From the NCBI GenBank assembly GCA_024641255.1, contig JAHEDL010000072.1:1-5349 (forward strand): 5,349 nt of DNA, given 5' to 3'. Within the stretch, counting starts at the first letter, position 1. Each line of letters begins with the position of its first letter. Of this stretch, positions 1 through 4,697 are shown one piece after another. The position numbers were made by a program, and so were the translations under genes. This DNA is from Pseudorhodobacter sp. (lineage in GTDB: Bacteria; Pseudomonadota; Alphaproteobacteria; Rhodobacterales; Rhodobacteraceae). Under the pieces are notes generated by a model. That model did no database searches and was not told the origin of the DNA. It saw only the letters and a list, made by a program, of their open reading frames with translations.

Positions 1-438
1 GAGCAAGCGATCACCATCCAGGCTTCGGGCGGGCTTTCCGACGAGGACATCGAAAAGATGGTCAAGGATGCCGAGGCAAACGCCGAAGCCGACAAAGAGC
101 GCCGCGAATTGGTGGAAACCAGAAACCAGGCCGAAAGCCTGCTGCATTCGACCAAAAAGTCGCTTGCCGAACACTCTGACAAGGTTGATCCGTCAACGGT
201 TGAAGTGATCGAACTGGCAATGTCGGCGCTGGAAGATGCGCTGAAGACCGAAAATGCCGGTAAGATCAAAGGCGGGATTCAGAACCTGACCGAAGCCGCG
301 ATGAAGCTGGGCGAGGCGATTTACAAAGCCTCGGCTGCCGAAAACGACGGTGGGGATGGCGAAGAGCCGCAGCGTGGCGTGGATGAGGATATCATCGACG
401 CTGACTTCGAAGATCTCGGGAACAACAAGCGGAAGTAA
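1..438 (+). CDS. dnaK: Chaperone protein DnaK (Hsp70), C-terminal part, 5' end outside window
   Basis: This is the 3' end of the ATP-dependent cytosolic chaperone DnaK; reading frame 1 is open from the first base and 145 residues are visible. The first visible residues (EQAITIQASGGLSDEDI) match the end of the substrate-binding beta-sandwich. Next comes the helical lid with the well-known run KMVKDAEANAEAD and the LLHSTKKSL segment, corresponding to E. coli DnaK KMVRDAEANAEAD and LLHSTRKQ. The tail is acidic and flexible and ends in DEDIIDADFEDL plus a basic NNKRK, equivalent to the E. coli DDDVVDAEFEEV tail. The ATPase domain and the promoter lie upstream of the window. dnaJ follows after 72 bp on the same strand, the usual dnaK-dnaJ order. 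No frameshift or unusual base use is seen. The in-frame ATG at 58 is an internal methionine, not the start. Confidence 0.98.
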   Translation, partial: EQAITIQASGGLSDEDIEKMVKDAEANAEADKERRELVETRNQAESLLHSTKKSLAEHSDKVDPSTVEVIELAMSALEDALKTENAGKIKGGIQNLTEAAMKLGEAIYKASAAENDGGDGEEPQRGVDEDIIDADFEDLGNNKRK

Positions 439-455
439 GCCGCCAGGAACCAAAA

Positions 456-484
456 CAGGGCGGCCCATTGCAAGGGCCGCCCTG
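456..484 (+). other. Perfect 11-bp hairpin in the dnaK-dnaJ gap
   Basis: CAGGGCGGCCC (456-466) and GGGCCGCCCTG (474-484) are exact reverse complements around the 7-nt loop ATTGCAA. A short A-tract (CAAAAC) precedes it. No T-run follows, so it does not look like a simple intrinsic terminator. It ends 26 bp before the dnaJ start. In an RNA it would be very stable. Plausible roles are partial attenuation or an mRNA processing/stability element that sets the DnaK:DnaJ ratio. The structure is seen in the sequence; the role is inferred. Confidence 0.7.
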
Positions 485-510
485 CCGCGTTCCCGTGAAG
501 GGGTTTTGCA

Positions 511-1662
511 ATGGCAAAGCGCGATTATTACGAAATTCTGGGCGCGTCGAAGGGCGCGTCGGCAGAGGAATTGAAGAAGGCCTATCGGACCAAGGCGAAA
601 GAGCTGCACCCCGATCGGAACTCTGACAACCCCAACGCCGAAGCTCAGTTCAAAGAGATCAACGAAGCCTATGACGTGCTGAAAGATGCCGACAAGAAGG
701 CCGCGTATGACCGCTATGGTCATGCGGCTTTTGAAGGCGGCATGGGCGGCGGTGGCCAGCGTGGTGGTTATGCCGGCGGCAACGGTGATTTTTCCAGCGC
801 ATTCTCGGACGTGTTCGAGGATCTGTTTGGCGATTTCATGGGCGGTCGTGGCGGCGGCGGTGGCCGTGCGCGGGCACAGCGCGGGTCTGACCTGCGCTAT
901 AACCTGCGCGTGTCGATGGAAGAGGCGTTTGCGGGCGTTCAGAAAACCATCAACGTGCCGACCTCGGTTGCATGTGACACCTGCCGTGGCACCGGTGCCG
1001 AAGGCGGGGCCGAACCTGTCGGTTGCCCAACCTGTTCGGGTATGGGCAAGGTGCGGGCGCAGCAGGGCTTCTTTACGGTCGAGCGCACCTGCCCGACCTG
1101 TAATGGGGCTGGCCAGATCGTCAAAAACCCGTGCAAGTCCTGCGCGGGCCATGGTCGGGTGGAAAAAGACCGCTCACTTTCGGTGAACATCCCGGCAGGG
1201 GTGGAAACCGGAACCCGGATTCGGCTTGCCGGAGAGGGCGAAGCTGGGATGCGCGGCGGGCCCTCGGGCGATTTGTACATCTTTATCGAGATGAAAGATC
1301 ACCCGATCTTCCAACGCGACGGCGTGCACCTGTTCTGCCGCGTGCCGATCAGCATTGCCACGGCGGCGCTGGGCGGCGAGGTCGAAGTTCCGACGATTGA
1401 TGGCGGCAAGTCCCGCGTCAAAGTGCCGTCGGGGGCGCAAACCGGCAAGCAGATGCGTCTGCGCGCCAAAGGTATGCCCGCGCTGCGCGGTGGTGGCCAT
1501 GGCGACATGGTCATCGAACTGGCGGTGGAAACTCCGGTCAACCTGACGGCGCGTCAGAAGGAAATTCTGCGCGAATTCGACACGCTGGCGACCGACAATA
1601 ACCCGGAAGGGTCGTCGTTCTTTTCAAAAGTCAAAGGCTTTTGGGATGGTATGAAGGGCTAA
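511..1662 (+). CDS. dnaJ: Chaperone protein DnaJ (Hsp40, class A J-protein)
   Basis: A complete 383-residue type-I J-protein, close to E. coli DnaJ (376). It binds unfolded proteins, passes them to DnaK and stimulates DnaK ATP hydrolysis in the cytoplasm. The J-domain covers about residues 1-70, with the essential HPD at 33-35. A glycine-rich linker follows (about 75-130) with the [10 protein letters not shown] element. The zinc region has all four CxxCxGxG repeats, starting at C155 (CDTCRGTG), C172 (CPTCSGMG), C194 (CPTCNGAG) and C208 (CKSCAGHG), so both zinc sites are intact. The two beta-sandwich substrate domains and dimerisation tail fill about 220-383. The ATG at 511 has a GAAGGGG Shine-Dalgarno-like run at 497-503 with a 7-nt gap, and the protein starts with the usual [10 protein letters not shown]. 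It lies 72 bp after dnaK and is probably co-transcribed with it. It ends just before a terminator. Nothing is missing or odd. Confidence 0.99.
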   Translation: MAKRDYYEILGASKGASAEELKKAYRTKAKELHPDRNSDNPNAEAQFKEINEAYDVLKDADKKAAYDRYGHAAFEGGMGGGGQRGGYAGGNGDFSSAFSDVFEDLFGDFMGGRGGGGGRARAQRGSDLRYNLRVSMEEAFAGVQKTINVPTSVACDTCRGTGAEGGAEPVGCPTCSGMGKVRAQQGFFTVERTCPTCNGAGQIVKNPCKSCAGHGRVEKDRSLSVNIPAGVETGTRIRLAGEGEAGMRGGPSGDLYIFIEMKDHPIFQRDGVHLFCRVPISIATAALGGEVEVPTIDGGKSRVKVPSGAQTGKQMRLRAKGMPALRGGGHGDMVIELAVETPVNLTARQKEILREFDTLATDNNPEGSSFFSKVKGFWDGMKG

Positions 1663-1669
1663 GGCCCGC

Positions 1670-1697
1670 AGGGGTGGGCACCAAAGCCCACCCTTTT
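1670..1697 (+). terminator. Rho-independent terminator of dnaJ
   Basis: GGGTGGGC (1672-1679) pairs with GCCCACCC (1686-1693). One G-T wobble and one A-T pair extend the stem outwards, around the loop ACCAAA. TTTT follows on the plus strand, so the polarity fits termination of transcripts leaving dnaJ. The hairpin starts 8 bp after the dnaJ stop. The T-run overlaps the stop codon of the convergent PLP-enzyme gene (TTA at 1696-1698). On the minus strand the same stem is followed by GC-rich sequence, so it should terminate mainly one way. Confidence 0.88.
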
Positions 1698-2958
1698 ACA
1701 GCGCTGTCAGCACCTCGTCCAAGGTCTGCAGCACCTGATCCGCTTCGGCCAGACCAAAGGCCATCGGCGGCCGGATTTTCAGCACGTTATAGCTGATGCC
1801 GTTCGCCCCCATCAGCACCCCCTTCGCCCGCATCGCGTTGACCACCTGATCGGCAAGTTGCTGCGCCGGGGCTTTGCTGGCGCGGTCGGTGACAAGTTCG
1901 GCACCAATCGCCAGACCAGACCCACGCACATCGCCAATCACTGCGTGCCGGTCGGCCAGCTTGCGCAAGCCTGCGCGCAGATAGTCGCCGGTTGCGGCGG
2001 CTTTGGCAGGCAGATCTTCGTCGCGCAGCACATCCAGCACCGCCGCTGCCGCCCCGCAGGACACGGGATTGCCGCCGAAGGTGTTGAAATAGCGAAACGC
2101 CTTGCGGAAGGCTGCGATAATGTCGAACCCCGTCGCCACCGCCGCAACCGGATGGCCATTGCCCATCGGTTTGCCCATGGTGACGATGTCGGGCGCAAAT
2201 CCCATGCGCAAATGCCCCCAGAATTGCGGGCCAATGCGGCCAAAGCCGGGCTGCACTTCGTCGGCAATCACCACACCGCCAAAGCGGCGCACCACCGCCA
2301 AGGCCGGATCAAGCCAGCCGGGCGGCAGATCGGGGAAGCCTTCGTTCACAAAGGCCGGGCACAGAATGATTCCCGACACGCCATGACCGCTTGCCACCAG
2401 CGACGTGCAGGCCGCCTCGACCGCTTGCGCGAAACCCTCGGCGGTGCTGCCGCGATAGCTGTCTGGCGCGGGCACATGCCGGACATGGCCACCAAAGCCG
2501 CCAATCGGCGGCATCGTGGTCGACAACTGACTGACTGCCGCAGTGTTGCCATGATAGGTGTGGTCGGTGGCAATAATGCCGGTGTTGCCAGTGGCCGCCT
2601 GCGCCATGCGCAGCGCAATATCGTTGGCTTCGGACCCAGTGCAGACCATGATCGCCGAAGTGATCTGCGGCCCAAAGGTGCCGACCAGCCGTTCGACATA
2701 ATCCAGAATGTTTTCATGAAGATAGCGGGTATGGGTGTTCAGCAGACCCGCCTGCCGCGTGATGGCTTCGATCACCCTTGGGTGGCAATGCCCGACATGT
2801 GGCACGTTGTTGTAAGCGTCGATATAGGCGCGCCCGTCGGCATCCCAAACCCAAGTGCCGTCGCCGCGCACCAGATGCAGCGGATCGTCGTAAAACAGCC
2901 GCACGTTGGGGCCAAGCAGGCGTGTGCGGCGCTCTAGCAGCGAAGGCAAGTCAGACAT
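1696..2958 (-). CDS. Class-III PLP-dependent enzyme, AGXT2-like (annotated type: aminotransferase; possibly a phospho-lyase)
   Basis: A 420-residue fold-type I, class-III PLP enzyme, full length for the family. Visible features from the chosen start: TGSEAND (107-113) for cofactor phosphate binding, Tyr135 of DHTYHG stacking on the PLP ring, Asp233 of ADEVQPGFGR pairing with the pyridine nitrogen, Schiff-base Lys263 in MGKPMGNGHP, and FNTFGGNPVSC (291-301). The segments NNVPHVGHCHP (50-60), PDIVTMGKPMGNGHPVA, FGGNPVSC and NVLKIRPP closely resemble the subgroup of human ETNPPL and PHYKPL. Those enzymes eliminate phosphate from phosphoethanolamine or phosphohydroxylysine rather than transaminate. 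The true substrate cannot be told from sequence alone; a transaminase remains possible. The ATG at 2958 is chosen because AAGGA sits 6 nt before it. A GTG at 3039 would add 27 residues made largely of a short tandem repeat and has no well-placed Shine-Dalgarno. The gene follows the unknown gene 3047-3625 on the same strand and is convergent with dnaJ. Confidence 0.93.
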   Translation of the reverse strand: MSDLPSLLERRTRLLGPNVRLFYDDPLHLVRGDGTWVWDADGRAYIDAYNNVPHVGHCHPRVIEAITRQAGLLNTHTRYLHENILDYVERLVGTFGPQITSAIMVCTGSEANDIALRMAQAATGNTGIIATDHTYHGNTAAVSQLSTTMPPIGGFGGHVRHVPAPDSYRGSTAEGFAQAVEAACTSLVASGHGVSGIILCPAFVNEGFPDLPPGWLDPALAVVRRFGGVVIADEVQPGFGRIGPQFWGHLRMGFAPDIVTMGKPMGNGHPVAAVATGFDIIAAFRKAFRYFNTFGGNPVSCGAAAAVLDVLRDEDLPAKAAATGDYLRAGLRKLADRHAVIGDVRGSGLAIGAELVTDRASKAPAQQLADQVVNAMRAKGVLMGANGISYNVLKIRPPMAFGLAEADQVLQTLDEVLTAL

Positions 2959-2964
2959 GGCGGA

Positions 2965-2969
2965 TCCTT
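2965..2969 (-). promoter_or_regulatory. Ribosome-binding site of the PLP-enzyme gene
   Basis: On the minus strand AAGGA lies 6 nt before the ATG at 2958. This decides between that start and the GTG 27 codons upstream at 3039, whose nearest AAGGAA is about 13 nt away and so badly placed. Confidence 0.75.
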
Positions 2970-3001
2970 GCGGCGGTTGGGTTGCGAAAAGATCGCGTAG
3001 C

Positions 3002-3033
3002 GCCGGATTTCGCGCAAGCCGATTTCGGCGCAA
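3002..3033. repeat. Two tandem 16-bp near-identical repeats
   Basis: GCCGGATTTCGCGCAA (3002-3017) is followed directly by GCCGATTTCGGCGCAA (3018-3033). The two units differ only by the position of one G. They lie between the stop of the unknown gene and the likely start of the PLP-enzyme gene. Each unit can also form a small GCCGA/TCGGC-type hairpin. This may be a slippage product or a short leader element; no function is shown. Confidence 0.6.
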
Positions 3034-3046
3034 GCTCACGGCCTGA

Positions 3047-3625
3047 TCAGGTTTCCTTGGCCAATTTGCGCCGCACCGCCTGTTGAATCAGTTCGCGCTG
3101 GCGGTCCGACACGTTGATCGTCGGGGCCTCTGCCGTTGGCCCCGCCTTATAGGCACCCAGCGGATGCGCGCGCGGCGTCGGTTTGGGCGCGACCTTGACG
3201 GTGTATTCCGGCTGAAACCGATGCGGCGCTGGCGGCAGCTTTGCGGCAATCCGCGACCGTTCTAGCATATCGTCAAGATCGGGCGTTGGCATGCCAACCT
3301 CGGTCCGGCTGGAACACCAGATCGACAGAATGATCATCACCGGATCATCCGATTGCGGCGTTTCTTCGGTAACGCCCAGAAACCACGCCCTAATACCGCG
3401 ACCAGACGTGATCAGCGCTTGGATCCGATGCGAAACGTCATGCGACAGCATGCCCAAAACCTTGCGCTGCGTCACATCGGTTGTATCGACAACCGCAAGC
3501 AGTGTGCCGGTCAGTGTTGTCAAGAACACCTCTTGCCCAACATCCGTCGCGGCCAGCATCATCGCTGCCCGTGCCTTGTCTCTTGCGATATTCACCAAAA
3601 GATGAGGAAAAAGGTTTCTCACCAA
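3047..3625 (-). CDS. Hypothetical protein, about 192 residues, family not recognised
   Basis: I do not recognise this protein. The frame is open for about 192 codons with codon use like its neighbours. Visible parts: a basic N-terminus; a mixed hydrophobic stretch around 33-48 (VFLTTLTGTLLAVVDTTD), too polar for a clear membrane span; a central part to about 110 that looks globular, with VMIILSIWCSS at 96-106; a proline-rich, probably disordered linker at about 130-170 (KLPPAPHRF, APKPTPRAHP); and a charged C-terminal helix from about 173 (SDRQRELIQQAVRRKLAKET). No signal peptide or catalytic motif is apparent. The start is unsure. TTG at 3625 and GTG at 3622 lack a good ribosome-binding site, the frame stays open further upstream without a standard start, and the ATGs at residues 22-23 are alternatives. 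It precedes the PLP-enzyme gene on the same strand, 88 bp from its likely start, so it is probably in one transcript. It is divergent from the bactofilin gene. Confidence 0.65.
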   Translation of the reverse strand: MVRNLFPHLLVNIARDKARAAMMLAATDVGQEVFLTTLTGTLLAVVDTTDVTQRKVLGMLSHDVSHRIQALITSGRGIRAWFLGVTEETPQSDDPVMIILSIWCSSRTEVGMPTPDLDDMLERSRIAAKLPPAPHRFQPEYTVKVAPKPTPRAHPLGAYKAGPTAEAPTINVSDRQRELIQQAVRRKLAKET

Positions 3626-3653
3626 GACACCAAGGCCAACCCCAATGAGATTT

Positions 3654-3681
3654 TTGCACTGTTTGCGAACGGTGCTATAGT
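3654..3681 (+). promoter_or_regulatory. Possible sigma-70-type promoter, distal
   Basis: TTGCAC (3654-3659), a 16-nt spacer and TATAGT (3676-3681) fit a housekeeping promoter pointing right. A start near 3688 would give the bactofilin gene a leader of nearly 190 nt or produce a short untranslated RNA. The -10 area (CTATAGTATC) is nearly palindromic. On the minus strand TACTAT with a TTGTAA box 19 nt upstream (plus 3702-3707) could serve the unknown gene instead. It is only a pattern match. Confidence 0.4.
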
Positions 3682-3786
3682 ATCGGCGGTGGAGTCGGGA
3701 ATTACAACTTAAAGTTATATGATCCTCTCGACGGGCAGATATATACTTTTGTATATTTTTTGATCCTGTGGATATTTGGTTAATTC

Positions 3787-3811
3787 TAATGGGTATTTAA
3801 TTACCCCATTA
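3787..3811. repeat. Imperfect inverted repeat built from TAATGGG / CCCATTA
   Basis: TAATGGG (3787-3793) and CCCATTA (3805-3811) are exact reverse complements. The pairing extends inwards by TA/TA if one C is bulged, leaving a TTTAAT loop. A third direct copy of TAATGGG lies at 3862-3868, between the proposed -10 box and the ATG of the bactofilin gene. The arrangement on both sides of the promoter at 3818-3847 would fit an operator for a dimeric regulator; that role is inferred. Confidence 0.5.
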
Positions 3812-3817
3812 CGCTAG

Positions 3818-3847
3818 TTGACCAAGTAACAGGCGAAATTCTATAAA
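3818..3847 (+). promoter_or_regulatory. Likely sigma-70-type promoter of the bactofilin gene
   Basis: TTGACC (3818-3823), an 18-nt spacer and TATAAA (3842-3847) are close to the housekeeping consensus in both boxes. Transcription would start near 3854, giving a leader of about 20 nt before the ATG at 3876. This is the better of the two plus-strand candidates in the region. Confidence 0.65.
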
Positions 3848-3875
3848 ATTTTAATAATGTTTAATGGGATGAATC

Positions 3876-4496
3876 ATGGCTTTTTGGAAAGAAAAGCGTG
3901 TCGCCGTCAGCGACGTTGATGCCGGGGTGCCGCATCCTGAGAAGTTTAATCAGCCCATTGAGGCGGTTGTTGAAAAACCATCGGTTGCAATGGTCGTGAA
4001 GCAAATAGAGGAAATTAAAATGAATACCCCTGCAAGGACTTCGTTCGACCGTAACGGCGCCGCTGACAGCAACAGCACTTCGCCGACTGTTATCCGTGCC
4101 GGCCTGCATCTGGAAGGCAACATCCGCACGGTGAATGACATTCTGCTTGAAGGATCGGTTCGCGGCGATGTCAGCGCAAACTCGATCACTGTTGCAACCG
4201 GTGCAAGCCTTTCGGGAACGGTTTCCGCGACCGTCATTATCGTTGATGGCACGATCGAAGGTGTTGTGAACTGCATGAAGCTGCAGGTGAATACCACCGG
4301 TTCGGTTTCGGGCGAAATCCATCACAGCATTCTGGTGGTTGAAGCGGGCGCTGCGATTGAAGGCACCGTGTTTCGTACCGACAGCGCCGCCCATTTCGCA
4401 CCGGCAGAGGCAACCCCCGCCCCATCCTTGATGCAACGTCTGCCGCCATTGGCCGACGCCGAGACGATTTACGAAGACGTTGTGCGGATCGCTTAA
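3876..4496 (+). CDS. Bactofilin family polymer-forming cytoskeletal protein
   Basis: A 206-residue bactofilin (DUF583-type). Bactofilins self-assemble without nucleotide into filaments through a right-handed beta-helix. They commonly scaffold envelope-linked processes such as cell shape, stalks or peptidoglycan synthesis at the inner face of the membrane. The core, about residues 72-166, shows the short repeating beta-strand pattern with regular glycines: HLEGNI, LLEGSVRGDV, ATGASLSGTV, VDGTIEGVV, NTTGSVSGEI, EAGAAIEGTV. Polar, proline-containing tails flank it. The N-terminus MAFWKEKRV, aromatic plus basic, resembles the short membrane-targeting peptide known for bactofilins. The ATG at 3876 has only a weak GGGA 6 nt upstream. 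The in-frame ATG at 4020 (codon 49) has GAGGAA 6 nt upstream and would give a 158-residue form with the whole core but no N-terminal peptide. The gene is probably monocistronic: its own promoter lies at 3818 and a terminator follows at 4522. The paralogue type (BacA, BacM and so on) cannot be assigned. Confidence 0.93.
   Translation: MAFWKEKRVAVSDVDAGVPHPEKFNQPIEAVVEKPSVAMVVKQIEEIKMNTPARTSFDRNGAADSNSTSPTVIRAGLHLEGNIRTVNDILLEGSVRGDVSANSITVATGASLSGTVSATVIIVDGTIEGVVNCMKLQVNTTGSVSGEIHHSILVVEAGAAIEGTVFRTDSAAHFAPAEATPAPSLMQRLPPLADAETIYEDVVRIA
4008..4022 (+). promoter_or_regulatory. Strong internal ribosome-binding site and ATG inside the bactofilin gene
   Basis: GAGGAA (4008-4013) sits 6 nt before an in-frame ATG at 4020-4022, a better match and spacing than at the annotated start. 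The intervening bases (ATTAAA) are A/T-rich and unlikely to be folded. This either marks the true start or makes a second, shorter protein. The sequence shows the signal; its use is inferred. Confidence 0.6.
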
Positions 4497-4523
4497 CAGC
4501 AGATCTGGCCTCTTAGCTGTTAA
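4493..4523 (+). other. 8-bp inverted repeat spanning the bactofilin stop codon
   Basis: TTAACAGC (4493-4500) and GCTGTTAA (4516-4523) are perfect reverse complements with a 15-nt loop. The stop TAA (4494-4496) lies inside the left arm. The right arm shares its last two bases with the left foot of the terminator hairpin that follows. It may protect the mRNA 3' end or be chance. Confidence 0.5.
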
Positions 4524-4565
4524 AAGGGTCGGGACAGGCAAACGCCTCCCGGCCTTTTGCATTTT
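4522..4565 (+). terminator. Rho-independent terminator of the bactofilin gene
   Basis: The left arm AAAAGGGTCGGGA (4522-4534) pairs with TCCCGGCCTTTT (4547-4558), with one bulged G and one T-G wobble. An inner GGC/GCC stem with an AAAC loop sits on top. The right arm ends in TTTT, followed by GCATTTT. It lies 25 bp after the stop codon and has the right polarity, so read-through into the sugar-kinase gene should be limited. Confidence 0.82.
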
Positions 4566-4635
4566 CGCGCCGCCTTTTTGCGGACGGTCATTGCGTGTGG
4601 GCGCACCAACCGCCGTGACCCAAACTTCGCGCCAT

Positions 4636-4670
4636 AAGCCCGGCAGGGCTTGGCTTTGCGGCCTGCCCTG
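4636..4670 (+). other. Overlapping, mutually exclusive small hairpins upstream of the kinase gene
   Basis: AAGCCC (4636-4641) pairs with GGGCTT (4646-4651) around GGCA. Alternatively GGCAGG (4642-4647) pairs with CCTGCC (4662-4667), or CAGGGC (4644-4649) with GCCCTG (4665-4670). The alternatives share bases, so only one can form at a time. The block ends 27 bp before the kinase start and could lie in its leader. The rest of 4566-4697 shows no clear promoter and no gene. Confidence 0.4.
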
Positions 4671-4697
4671 ATAGCTTTGCCGAAACCGGAGGGCGTG

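Larger units (their letters stand above)
3626..3875. promoter_or_regulatory. AT-rich divergent intergenic regulatory region
   Basis: These 250 bp separate the minus-strand unknown gene from the plus-strand bactofilin gene. From about 3700 the base composition drops sharply; I count about 33 G/C in 120 bases over 3741-3860, against clearly GC-rich flanks. It holds two plus-strand promoter-like sequences (3654-3681 and 3818-3847), three TAATGGG heptamers, an inverted repeat, a weak hairpin with a T-run (3741-3761) and GANTC sites at 3692 and 3871. No convincing protein-coding frame is visible on either strand. Such AT-rich islands in GC-rich alphaproteobacteria are often promoter regions bound by global regulators, but no particular regulator can be named from this sequence. 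Confidence 0.75.

Noticed and set aside
193..1152. A 319-codon open frame on the minus strand across dnaK and dnaJ
   Set aside because: It is antisense to the dnaK tail and dnaJ and crosses their intergenic hairpin. No recognisable protein features; explained by codon bias of the real genes.
1858..2937. A 359-codon open frame on the plus strand inside the PLP-enzyme gene
   Set aside because: The opposite strand encodes a full-length class-III PLP enzyme with all catalytic residues. This frame is a shadow rich in His, Arg and Ala.
2959..3039. N-terminal extension of the PLP enzyme from GTG at 3039
   Set aside because: It lacks a well-placed ribosome-binding site, consists partly of a tandem repeat, and the protein from ATG 2958 already has full family length with AAGGA 6 nt upstream.
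3767..3775. TGTGGATAT, one mismatch from a DnaA box, inside AT-rich DNA (replication origin?)
   Set aside because: Only a single imperfect box is visible and no origin-linked genes such as dnaA, dnaN, hemE or parAB are present. The AT-rich stretch is better explained as a promoter region.
3851..3864. TTAA-N6-TTAA, similar to a CtrA-binding site
   Set aside because: The spacing is 6, not the 7 of the CtrA consensus, and such pairs occur easily by chance in AT-rich sequence. Not enough to claim cell-cycle control.
3692..3875. GANTC (CcrM methylation) sites at 3692 and 3871 as a regulatory signal
   Set aside because: The motif also occurs inside genes of this window, for example in dnaK and dnaJ, so two copies here are not remarkable.
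3700..3875. AT-rich island as a horizontally acquired segment or insertion-sequence remnant
   Set aside because: No transposase fragment, terminal inverted repeats or target duplication are visible. The genes on both sides have normal composition.
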